This document shows positions 1-8,253 of a stretch of 12,292 nucleotides of DNA, in pieces (position 1 is the first letter of the stretch; each line of letters opens with the position of its first letter). Location of the stretch: positions 1-12,292 of the forward strand of contig WTXD01000329.1 of NCBI GenBank assembly GCA_022496205.1, in the 5' to 3' direction. The translations under genes were made by a program, and so were the position numbers. This DNA comes from Gloeopeniophorella convolvens (lineage: Eukaryota > Basidiomycota > Agaricomycetes > Russulales). The notes beneath the pieces were generated by a model that searched no databases, was not told the origin of the DNA, and worked only from the letters and a program-made list of their open reading frames with translations.

Positions 1-160
1 GACGCCATCGATGGCACACATGTGCCAGGGTATACCATCGCTGCTCCCATTGATATGGCTCTACCCGTTTGCTTTCTTTCAATCGAAAGATTCGAAACCA
101 GTCGAAGACTTCCAGGAGCGCATCGTCAGGAAGAGTATTGATCATTATGCTCCGCATCAT
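1..160 (-). CDS. F-box protein, N-terminal part, cut by the left edge of the window
   Basis: Read on the minus strand, ATG at 158-160 (or the adjacent ATG at 155-157) opens 53 codons without a stop to the window edge. An in-frame TGA lies two codons upstream, so the start is close to certain. The protein begins with an F-box: PDDALLEVFDWFR at about residues 11-23, then WYTLAHVCHRWR at about 42-53. This is the usual basidiomycete pattern in which a conserved helix is followed by the VCxxWR signature. F-box proteins bind Skp1 and recruit targets to an SCF ubiquitin ligase; the target here is unknown. It is a close paralogue of the gene at 5204-6292, with the same 13-residue block and the same WYTLAHVC. 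A charged stretch rich in Lys, Glu and Arg separates the two blocks and differs between the copies. The rest of the gene is outside the window, so it cannot be judged intact or broken. Confidence 0.8.
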   Translation of the reverse strand, partial: MMRSIMINTLPDDALLEVFDWFRIFRLKESKRVEPYQWEQRWYTLAHVCHRWR

Positions 161-260
161 ATTTCACTCCCTAAAGTGACTTGTCAGGAAAAACAATATC
201 GAAGCCGATTCGGGGGAGCACAGGCCTGAATCTTATGGACACGTACCGCTGTCAGTCAGG
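161..260 (-). promoter_or_regulatory. 5' flank of the left F-box gene, conserved with its paralogue
   Basis: This roughly 100-bp stretch aligns with 6206-6305, the sequence just upstream of the internal Met30 codon of the other F-box copy. Shared blocks include GTGACTTGTCAGGA next to the start codon and ACCGCTGTCAGT at the far end, where the similarity stops. It probably holds the 5' UTR and core promoter duplicated with the gene. No TATA box is evident. Confidence 0.5.
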
Positions 261-1099
261 GCCCGGGGTACGATGCTTGAAGCTTGAGCTTAAGTACTCG
301 AGAGTGAGTATGGGCAACCGTCGAAAACCAGCTACCATTATCAGAACCGAGTCACGGCCGGCGTGATGCTTATAACGGAACGACTGTCTTCCGTTACTAA
401 GGTCCGCTTTAGGAGACTAGGCGTGATGGTTGTCTCAGTCAATTGTGATATATCAGTGTCTTGCGAGTCCACGTGACGACCTCCAACTGGCCAGCGACGT
501 CAGGCAACGTCACCGGTCACCGGCACCCCCTGCATAGCCAAGCTTCGCGCAACCTCACGACGGTCCTGACCAGTAGCACATCTGCGCATATGCCTTCAAC
601 CCGCAGCATCATCGCGCTCAACACCATGTTCTGGCACATACAAAAGTGCGTGAGTGCATGACCACACTGCTTCAGTAAGCTCACTGCGCGCAGAATATTC
701 TGGCTCTATGATGGCAGTAATACGCTGATGTGGGTCTCAGTATCGCCTCCTTGACGCCCGCAGGCTAACTGCGGTGCGCATGCGTCGCATAAATACATGA
801 TGTCAAGGCTAAGGTGAAGTAGTACTACTAACGACGTCATCCTTGAAGGCGCAAAGATGTCGTGCAGGAGGTCAGGCTCCTGACTGGCGGATTCTGACTA
901 TATGTAGCATCTGAGCCAAGAACACGGGGAACCGTCTTACACAGCGATAACTTGTCATACCGATTCAGCGTGCCAAAGCATCTGCGGAAATAAAATCCTC
1001 AGCCTTCCTGTCTCGTGGAGCGATATCGTATGGAAACGGTTCCGGGCGGCTCATAGGACAGCAGTCAGATTCTAAGCAAACGTGAAAAAAAGGAAGTGC
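261..1099. other. Intergenic stretch with no gene recognised
   Basis: This lies between the 5' flank of the left F-box gene and the 3' end of the P450 pseudogene. The only ORFs are 60-70 codons long, none shows a recognisable motif, and stops occur in every frame. A CACGTG palindrome occurs near 470. I see no tRNA-like cloverleaf, no tandem repeat and no transposon end. Confidence 0.6.
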
Positions 1100-3116
1100 T
1101 CACTTCATCATGGTGCCCGAATACAACGCTTCGAAATGAATCTCCCGCCCCTCTGCATCTCGTTTCCTCTGGACATTGAATACGGAGCGAAGGGATGCGG
1201 TCACGATGAAGGGTGTAGCGCCGGCGAAATGCCGACCAGGACAGGTGCGCTTCCCGAATCCAAATGATACCCCTATCATAGGGTCGTCAACGGGGCTTCC
1301 ATCTTCGCGGAGGAAGCGCTCTGGCTTGAAGAGGTCAGGACCTGGATAAGTGGTTGGATCGTGTAACATTGCCCTAGCAGGGGTAAGTTGGCGCGTGGAT
1401 AACACACGGAAGTCGCTCTGTTACACTGGTGATGTCACTCACCAGATGTTTGGCATCACTTTGGCACCTTCGTATGTTTCCACGTAAGTGTTGAGCAAAG
1501 GCGTACCTTTGGGTATCATTTTATCCTCATATACGCTGGCTTGTGTCGCTGCATGAGGGGCGCCAGCACTCGATCAATGAGGCGCCGATGACGAGCGTTG
1601 AAACAAGATAACGTACCGAGAGGTGTGACTGGCCTCCATCGTAAACTTCCTTGCAAATTGCATCGATGTACGGCAAGCTGGGACGGTCATCAAATGTCGG
1701 GAGTCGTTCTCGCCCGGTAATTGCATCGATTTCGTCCTGGCCTTGCTTTGTACATCGGGAAAGAGAATAAGGGCCAGAATGAGAGTCATCAGGGCGGTTA
1801 CAGTCTAGCAAGGACACGCTTGATCAGTCGGTGTCCAGATATAACTAGGAACAGCTGGGCTGACTGAATCAGCTCCCGCTAACCCATAGTCATGTTAAAA
1901 AAGAGTGTCATGTACAGCATTGGTTATACGCATACCAGCGTACAGAGATCCCAGCGCTGATCCGATGTGCAACTCTGCTTTTTCACGTTCAGCGTCATTC
2001 ATCAAGTGAGTATCTCGAAGGTTCTCGAGAGCTAGCGAGTGGGTTGCTGTCCCTGCTTCCTAGAATTTTACGTGAGCGAAGATCGAGTCGAGCGACCTGT
2101 GGAACGGGTGTATACTATGATTTGTTTTGAGAACTGGATAGGAGCTAGTTGGATTTCTTCCCACCATTCACGGCCACACGTGCAAGCGGTTGGTAGCTAA
2201 GCCATGGTAGCCATGTTGGAATATTCCGCACTAGAACGCGTCAGGAGCTCCTTGAATGCATAGACATAATGATCGTATCTCGTACGCAGAGGGAGCTCGT
2301 TGACAAGCGTAGCACCAGGGATCGTCATCCCTGTTCCAAGTTCCGACATATCTTTGCAAGAACGAGAAATCTATCGTCTCTTCCTTTGATATCGTAGCCG
2401 TATGTCATCGAAAACATGACTTCTCCTTGCAGCCTACCGTGATCACAGATGTCAAAACGCGAGAGACGAGACAACTTTAGGGCGCCCACAGTTCGAAGTG
2501 TCTCTCTAGCTCGTCAGGATGCTCTAGCAGACGGCTCAGAAGCAATCGAGCTTTCGCTTGCTGCATAGGGCGGTACTGGGCGGCCGCGCCGGGACGCAGA
2601 GCTTGATCAAGTACCTTGCCGGTTGGACGCCAGGGGTCGGATATCGAGCGAGTGGCATGAGACCGCCCCATTCCATCCTGCGCCTCTCCGTGATTAGATA
2701 GTCTCTTTGGGGAAAAGAGAAGAATCACGCACATTTCTAAGAAAGGTATAGTAGGTCGATCAGAATAGATCTCCCCACCTTTCTCGAGCAAGTCTTTTGC
2801 AACTCGACTGAGTTCAGCACGACAATCACTTTCCCGAAGACCGAGAAAGAGATGATTTCAGACCCTGTTGCGACTGGTGATATAGAACAGCACGAATAGA
2901 TTTGGTCGGGTGCGTACCATACTTCTCGCCTACCTCGATGTAGGTGAGCCACGAGTGCATCTTTGGGATGTCAAGCAGATTCCCGATGATAGGCCATGGC
3001 CGTGGGCCCGGAGGGTACAACAGTCCCCGTCTCTTGCGATTCTTGATGACAAAAGACAAAAGCGCGATACAAAGCAGGACAGCAACAGAATTCGCAAAAA
3101 ATTGAAGAAAAGCCAT
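1100..3116 (-). pseudogene. Cytochrome P450 monooxygenase (microsomal, class E), frameshifted pseudogene
   Basis: The family oxidises small molecules using haem and NADPH-P450 reductase at the ER membrane. The protein starts at ATG 3114-3116 with a membrane anchor (about residues 4-25) and the proline hinge YPPGPRPWPIIGN. Minus-strand exons I infer are 3116-2918, 2864-2733, 2677-2490, 2433-2286, 2230-2116, 2059-1936, 1878-1865, 1804-1617, 1563-1507, 1467-1443 and 1373-1100, about 489 residues, normal for the family. Visible motifs are the I-helix AGADST (across the intron at 1805-1864), K-helix ExxR, PERF, and the haem loop FGFGKRTCPG near 1270. Six one-base losses break the frame near 2809, 2641, 2353, 2160, 1740 and 1642; the last falls inside ExxR. 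The acceptor expected at 1564 reads CTG instead of an AG. It resembles the basidiomycete P450s often labelled O-methylsterigmatocystin oxidoreductase-like, but the subfamily and substrate are unknown. Confidence 0.9.
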
Positions 3117-3185
3117 CGATCGAGTAGTGAGTGTTGGGTGGACAATTCAAAGAGGCCTCAGAGTTGCGTGAACGCGATGGTATGG

Positions 3186-4151
3186 CTAGAGCGGTGCGGG
3201 GCCGTGGGATTCGAAGCATGCAGAACTTGGCATGCTTGATATGTCAGAATGTTGGCAACTGAGGCGTGGCGTCGTGTACCTGAGTTGGTGGGAGGATGTG
3301 ATGCGCAGTGTCTCAGGGAGTGGAGTGGTGATGGCAGCGAGTAGGGGGTGCCTGGACCCCTGTACGTCAGCTCGATAAGAGTGGGAAGCGTCGCAAGCGT
3401 GCTCGGATCGAACAAAACCCGCCATGCGTCCGTGGGGTGACCCGGAGCAGACTCGATGGTGAACGAACCGCGTTAAGGAGGATAAACAGGCGACAAGGTC
3501 CTGAAATATGGAAACGACGTATCGCGTATATATTTCTGAGGTCGATGTGCTTCAGGCCTGTGGCGGGGACGAGGAACGGAGGAATAGAATGAAACGCAAA
3601 GCCGTCGAGCAAAAGAGTTTGCAGGTCCAGAGTAGAGTAGCCGGCGGGGGTGGCGGGAAGCGTGGTCCGATTCTCCCGGAGCGAAGACGGAGGAGCTCAA
3701 GACTTGGAAGTGGCTCCATCATTCCTACGACGAATGTTCTAAAGAATCGTCTGGGTTGGAATGAAGAGAGACCTCTTGCGGACGAGAGAGATATTGCAGT
3801 GCGCGCAAATTCCGTCTCGTTGTCGCACGAAGGCTGGACCGAAGCTCCAGTCGTAGTGAGTGCGATTGGCCAGGGAGGTAAGCTGTCCAGCATTCTTTCA
3901 CAGGCATTCCGCGCGTGAACGACAGTCGCAGACCTAGATGGCGTGCATGTCCATGGATGACATGCCGCCAGCTTCGACAGACGTGTGAGGCTGTGCCATT
4001 CGGACAATGGGGGTTGGGTGGATGGGCGAATCATTGTCCAGCGCTCGCCAAGTCTCGATATGGCGAGAAGTGCATCTTCAGAGAGATTCCGTATCGGTGC
4101 GTTAGCATGCGGGCCTGTAGTTCCAGAATACAATGTCTTGCGTACCTTCAC
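3186..4151 (-). pseudogene. F-box/leucine-rich-repeat protein, decayed copy
   Basis: No frame is open throughout, but family segments appear in the right order on the minus strand across different frames. They are an F-box start (NLSEDALLAI, near 4085), the VCRSWRHV signature followed by HLGLRLSFTRGMPVKE (near 3960-3900, another frame), DSLPPWPIALTTTG, then MEPLPSLELLRLRSG (near 3700). Next come LDGFAFHSIPPFLVPATGL and KHIDLRNIYA (near 3610-3550, another frame) and finally LRITSSHQLRYTTPRL (near 3300). This is the layout of basidiomycete F-box/LRR proteins: an F-box, a 'W-P-x-x-P' linker, LRR-like strands, and a late 'HQL-xxTP-L' block. A 199-codon ORF at 3552-4151 covers part of it but switches frame against the family pattern and has only a GTG start. 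Its 3' end lies about 70 bp upstream of the P450 start. It is probably a dead gene; a cryptic intron could explain one of the frame changes but not all. Confidence 0.6.
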
Positions 4152-4795
4152 CCTTGTTCTCGTTTGAATTCCTCACTAGCATGCCGGGAAAAATGACCGC
4201 ATCACCAGTCGGCGATGATTGTGAACAATGATCAGATGTGTCAACAGCAGGGTGTGAGCAGAGTTCCAGGAGAAGTGGCGCTTTCGGCTTCGTCGACGCA
4301 CCCCATTTGATAGACAGTTAAGGGTTGGGAGTGAAAAAGGGGAGATAGTCCCAGGTCCTGGGTCGTGCACTGCCTTCAGCGGGTGCGTCTATGAGAACAC
4401 GGTAAGTGCAGCTAAGCTACGGTCGGGAATGAAGCTGTGAGACCGAATCACCGAGATCAAAGAGACCTGAGCATTTGAACTTGCCTGAGATGATTGTCCT
4501 TGACGGCCGGGACTCGCCAACGCGAAGTGAGGTTTGGTCTGGCTTGGTGTAGATTTACAAGTGAGACAGAAAGTAAGGACGGTCCACCAGGCAATGGCTC
4601 CAGCGCTCAGTCGTCGAGGCCTAGATCATTGAGGACCATAACGTCAGCGCGGGGTCGACGATGGCGACAGCATCGAATGGTAGGCAGGTAGGCACTACTT
4701 GATAATTTGATGTCAGAGTGCAGACGTGACATAATATGGATCGCCACCAACCGTCATGCCAACCTAGTCAAGGAGCTTCACAGTGCGGTACCGTG
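4152..4795. other. Spacer between two F-box copies, no gene seen
   Basis: This lies between the 5' end of the middle F-box pseudogene and the last recognisable codon of the right-hand F-box gene. ORFs on either strand are at most 65 codons, except a plus-strand one antisense to the neighbouring gene. I recognise no motif, repeat or RNA structure here. Confidence 0.5.
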
Positions 4796-5203
4796 TCAGG
4801 CGGAATCGGGGGGTCTCGCGGAGGAAAAAGTGATTGGAACTTCACGAATGCGTTTGGGGACTCTGAGGCCTTTACCGTCCCGGGTGAACAACTCAAACTC
4901 TCGAAAGTTGGGAAGTAGTACGTGGCCATCTGACTCCCGCAGGGCTTGCGCGACAGCCAGCAGAGGGTATCATCCAGCTGCAGCGTGACGACTCCCGAAA
5001 AAGCTGCTAGTATGGTATGCCAGTCCACTGCGTTGTCTGCCCAGTACGTCCTGTCTTGAGGGACCGGTGACGCTATTCCGCTATTTTCGATGTTGAGCTT
5101 GATCACAAGCGAAAGCACCGGTGCCAGCGAGCGGCAAACGCTGAGACGGACACAACTAGGGGATCGGTGTGATGTCCCAAGTCGCGACATTCTAACCCGT
5201 AAC
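4796..5203 (-). pseudogene. C-terminal continuation of the F-box/LRR gene, out of frame
   Basis: Downstream of the stop of the 362-codon F-box ORF, the minus strand still looks like coding sequence of the same family, split over frames. VLSLVIKLNIEN and WHTILAAFSGVVTLQLDD lie in one frame (about 5110-4960). ALRESDGHVLLPNFREFEL is in the next and ends at a TGA at 4796-4798. Between 5290 and 5120 a third frame gives a plausible linker (TDPVHGFSIGYGLECRD). The family normally ends with strands of this kind ('ALR-x-x-x-G-x-x-x-LPxLxxxxL'), so this is most simply the lost C-terminus. At least four frame changes are needed (near 5330, 5282, 5120 and 4955). An undetected intron could account for one, but in-frame TAA and TGA codons near 5280 argue for decay. 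Confidence 0.6.
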
Positions 5204-6292
5204 CTATGCTGAACCCATGCACCGGGTCTGTAACAGTCCTGATGTCCGCCATACTCCTGTCAAGACGCAATCGCGAATTAGTGGAGAGTGGAAGGATCGA
5301 TATGCTGCGGATAAATCTGGATAGTGATGGGCGGGGACGTGTCTGCCATTCCTGAAAAATGATAGTTCGAGCATACAGAGATTCGGCGCATCAATCCTGC
5401 TTGCGAGGGCCTCGAAGAGGAGGCTTGATCCATGGAAATGGATCTCACTGAGCGACGCAAGGGACGCTGGCGTTCCAGAGAAAGGCACGACACGATCCTC
5501 GTTCACCATCCTGGTATCTTCCGGAAAGAACACGAGGCAGATGTACTCCAGCTGGGACATTGCGCGCACGCTCTCGAAAAGGTTGTCAAGGACAAGTGCG
5601 TTCATGTCACCGATGTTGAGGATTATGGAGAGATCGGCGAGCCAAGGGCTCGAAGGGAGGGGAACAAGGATGTTTTCGAATGACAGGGTACGCAGGGCAG
5701 GGGTATGATCGCCGAATAGCGTGACTGGGAACCAGGTTTTTCTGCATACTGCCTGGATCGAGAGATGTTCAAGTCGTCGCGCCGGGCGAGCCATCATCTC
5801 GAACATGTCGTATAACTGGCCACTCGATCCGACGCGGAGACCGATTTCTTGGACGCGATCGAGTTGTTCGAGCGCAAGGGCAAGGTCCTCGATAGCCTCC
5901 AGACACCACGGGTCGTCTCCAACGCCGCTCTGGTAGTCCAGCACGAGGGGAAGCTGGTGAGGATGGCGAAGGATGTCGGCGATGGGCGAACGGCGGGTGA
6001 TGGGCGAACGGTGGGTGATATGGTATCGCAGGCCTAGACGTTCCGGCGACGCGAAAACGAGCCGACGCCACTGGTAACACACATGGGCCAGGGTGTACCA
6101 CGTCCATCGATATCGCCCTCCCAAACGTTCTTCCAACAGTCGAAACCAGTCGAAAACTTCCAGGAGTGCGTCATCAGGAATGGTGTTGATCGTGATATGT
6201 CGCATGTCGCCTCCTATGTAAGGTGACTTGTCAGGATAAAGAACATTGAGGTCCACTTGGCGGGACGCCAGCCTGCAGTTATGACTACGCAC
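5204..6292 (-). CDS. F-box protein, 362-codon ORF, probably truncated
   Basis: This is an uninterrupted minus-strand frame without introns. The first ATG is at 6290-6292; Met30 (codon 6203-6205) is the better start because the left-hand paralogue begins at the equivalent place and the bases beyond it align with that paralogue's non-coding flank. The F-box spans about residues 36-85: PDDALLEVFDWFR, then WYTLAHVCYQWRRLVFASPERLGL. Residues 93-104 carry a doubled six-residue unit. The middle has LRR-like strands (LEHLSIQAV, ALRTLSFENI, LEYICLVFF, LASLSEIHFHG, LCMLELSFF). The expected role is substrate recruitment to an SCF ubiquitin ligase through Skp1. The last 25-30 residues do not fit the family, whereas the alternative frame restores 'IDPSTLH' near 5300, so a frameshift near 5330 seems to have cut off the C-terminal third. 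It may be a truncated but expressed protein or a young pseudogene; the clean 1-kb frame slightly favours recent damage. Confidence 0.72.
   Translation of the reverse strand: MRSHNCRLASRQVDLNVLYPDKSPYIGGDMRHITINTIPDDALLEVFDWFRLLEERLGGRYRWTWYTLAHVCYQWRRLVFASPERLGLRYHITHRSPITRRSPIADILRHPHQLPLVLDYQSGVGDDPWCLEAIEDLALALEQLDRVQEIGLRVGSSGQLYDMFEMMARPARRLEHLSIQAVCRKTWFPVTLFGDHTPALRTLSFENILVPLPSSPWLADLSIILNIGDMNALVLDNLFESVRAMSQLEYICLVFFPEDTRMVNEDRVVPFSGTPASLASLSEIHFHGSSLLFEALASRIDAPNLCMLELSFFRNGRHVPAHHYPDLSAAYRSFHSPLIRDCVLTGVWRTSGLLQTRCMGSA
5981..6016. repeat. 18-bp in-frame tandem duplication within the F-box gene
   Basis: GATGGGCGAACGGCGGGT at 5981-5998 is followed directly by the same 18 bases with a single C-to-T difference at 5999-6016. 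On the coding strand it gives two adjacent six-residue units, THRSPI and TRRSPI, just after the F-box. Slippage is the likely origin. Confidence 0.9.
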
Positions 6293-6305
6293 CGCTGTCA
6301 GTAAG
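6206..6305 (-). promoter_or_regulatory. 5' flank of the right F-box gene, conserved with its paralogue
   Basis: This matches 161-260 upstream of the left F-box copy over about 100 bp, including GTGACTTGTCAGGA and ACCGCTGTCAGT. Similarity ends abruptly at about 6304. Part of it is translated only if the upstream ATG at 6292 is used; conservation as a non-coding flank in the other copy argues for Met30 as the start. Confidence 0.5.
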
Positions 6306-7208
6306 CTAGAAGGACACTCAGTGGGCGGTAGGTTCTTCTTGATACTTCAAAAGTGGACGTGACGATAGTAGCAGTGGCAGCTCGGACGGAGTCGGACAGG
6401 GCCATGGCCAGCACCAGCGGGAACGTCGCCGTCGCCGGAGAACGATTCATCACGTGCTCGCACGAAGAGCACGCTACCGCACCGATTCCTCGCCCACTGA
6501 AGGCCGGCAACACGCACGCGCACACAGAAAATGAGCTGGTACTAGTGATTGGGTTACGTGCTAGGTGATATCTCTATGAGGGCAGTTATCGCACTGTTCG
6601 GAGGATTAAGTAGTGCTAGCGAGCAGCAATATGCGCGCGTAGGGTACGAGTACACTGGTGAGTAAGGCGTAGGCGTAGTAGCTAGGCGTGGAATGGGCAA
6701 TGGGGGCGGCTACGAGAGGCAGAGAGGTATAAATCCCATGGGATAAGAGCAAGTAAGCAAAGCAACTGAATTCGCCGTACTGAGAACGGTCCATGGAACA
6801 GCGACTGACGCTCAGACGTACTCCCGTTTCAGGTACTACAATAGAAGACCGCCTCCCTATTACTTTTCGACTGGGAGTCACATTCTGCACAAGCCATGCT
6901 TGTCAGAGACGAGCGCTTGGCGAGTGTAGGGTTTGCAGGAGCGAGGTCGCCCAGTGAGGCTGCATCTGTTCAATAGAGAATGGCGGTGGCGCTCGAGGCG
7001 CTCGGGTGCGTGCGTGCGATCCGTACACGCAGGTCATTCAGAGGCTATTACACGCATCAGAGAAGAATTGGTTATGATTACATGTGGTATCCATGCGACA
7101 GCGAAAAGCGAGCAAGACAAAAACAACGCAAGCGGGGAACCCAAGCGAGGCGCTAGCACACCATCAGCACCGTCCGCGCAAACAGCAGTAACCAAGAAAC
7201 GTACACAC
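6306..7208. other. Intergenic region, no gene supported
   Basis: This separates the 5' end of the right F-box gene from the 3' end of the coiled-coil gene. ORFs of 71-94 codons occur on both strands but have biased, repetitive composition and no recognisable motif. A TATAAAT element occurs near 6726 without a convincing downstream gene. A longer plus-strand ORF starting at 6933 runs antisense into the coiled-coil gene and is not supported. Confidence 0.5.
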
Positions 7209-8253
7209 CTACGATCCCTGCGGCTTCCTGTACGTTCCGAACGGGCCTACAGTGCCTCTCGGCCCACCCAACAGCGTGCTATGACGCACAGCAGGGACGA
7301 CGCTGCTGCGCCCTTCCTCCGGCCCACTGTGCGCGGCCTGCGCGCTGCCGCCGCCGCCGCCGCCGCCGCCGCCGCCCGGCGCAGCGAGCAATGCGTGCAG
7401 CAGCGCGTTCTCGCGCTCTAAGCGGGAGAGCTCGCACTCACGTTCAAGAGCCCAGTCTGCGTCGCCGTCCGGTGCTTCGCCGCCGAGGGCCCGCAACGCT
7501 CTGCGGAGCAGGGTTGAAAGCCGCGCGTAGGTGTTTAGGAGTGCGGTCTCCGAGCTCAGACTTGCGGCGTGGGCTTCAGTTTCGCGCTCGAGGAGGCGTG
7601 ACTCGTACTCGCGGATGCGAGCGAGTTCTTGGCTTTGGACCTCATGCTGTAGACAAGCCAGAAGCATCAGCAAATCGTAGAGGCCCCGACGAGCCTTTGC
7701 CTTTGCCCGCGGCTGCGGCGGCGAAGAGTGAGGAGATTCGACGTACCGCACGTTGTCGGAAAAGGCCCATGACAGTCTCCAGCGTTGTCTCGTACTCCTT
7801 TATTAGTGCGTTCAGCTGTTTGTTGTCATGCTGCAGCGCAAGGTTCTCCGCCATCATCGCGGCGTTCATGCGCTCGAGCTCCGCGTCATAGTCCTCTGCG
7901 GCCGTCAGCGCCTGCAGCATCCTCATGCATTATATACGCGCGCACCTTTCTTCATCTCCATGTTGAACCTGATGCAGCGCCGCTCTGTCAGCGATGACAC
8001 CTCTGGAGCACGCGAGGACTGCAGCGCACCGTCGTAACACAAACCCTGTCTGCGAGTGTATCGCTTGCGCCTATTCTACATCATTCTCAGTTGTGGTATG
8101 AAGAGACGCCACACGCACCTTGATTTCACTCGCGCGCCCGTGCAACTGCGCGGTGTATGTGCGATGACTATTTGTCTGCTCCATGAGCTCCGAGAGGAGC
8201 GTGAACAGGCTTCCCATGTCGGGCTCGCCCGCTGTTGTGTCGATGATGACCAT
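7209..8253 (-). CDS. SIKE/FGFR1OP2-like coiled-coil protein, probable STRIPAK subunit
   Basis: Four exons on the minus strand join into one frame: 8253-8119, 8018-7946, 7895-7747 and 7646-7209, giving 264 residues. The introns (8019-8118, 7896-7945, 7647-7746) have GT..AG ends, two with GTGCG donors. Human FGFR1OP2 and SIKE1 have the same order: a helical start, an 'ENxxLxxxNKxLxxLIKEYExTLExVMxxFR' coiled coil (here about residues 84-116), and a late 'LERENxLLHxLL' heptad stretch (about 212-224). In fungi the equivalent small coiled-coil proteins dock kinases or striatin in STRIPAK, which governs cell fusion, septation and fruiting. The third-exon boundary was chosen because splicing onto 7895 restores KKEDYDAELERM in frame. 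The N-terminus could extend upstream in an open frame to 8409, but ATG 8251-8253 keeps a free promoter for the divergent neighbour. A ten-glycine run near residue 228-237 is unusual. The C-terminal 35 residues are low complexity. Confidence 0.75.
7347..7376. repeat. (GCC)10 trinucleotide microsatellite encoding poly-glycine
   Basis: Ten uninterrupted GCC units on the plus strand read as ten GGC glycine codons in the minus-strand coiled-coil gene, directly after the LLHALLAAP segment. On the plus strand the same tract would give poly-alanine, in an ORF I reject. Repeat-length polymorphism between strains is likely. Confidence 0.95.

Noticed and set aside
11..229. Plus-strand 72-codon ORF at the left edge
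   Set aside because: It is antisense to the F-box start; the minus strand carries the recognisable F-box motif and shares it with the paralogue.
3200..3230. GATTCGA-like B-box suggesting a tRNA
   Set aside because: No matching A-box, acceptor stem or anticodon arm could be found around it.
1100..6292. Secondary-metabolite gene cluster around the P450
   Set aside because: No synthase, transporter or cluster regulator is present; the P450 is broken and its neighbours are F-box genes.
6933..7421. Plus-strand 162-codon ORF with poly-alanine
   Set aside because: The poly-alanine is the antisense of the glycine codons of the coiled-coil gene; composition is Arg/Ser/Ala noise and no motif is present.
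7391..7891. Plus-strand 166-codon ORF
   Set aside because: It lies antisense to two exons and an intron of the coiled-coil gene and is Arg/Ser-rich without motif.
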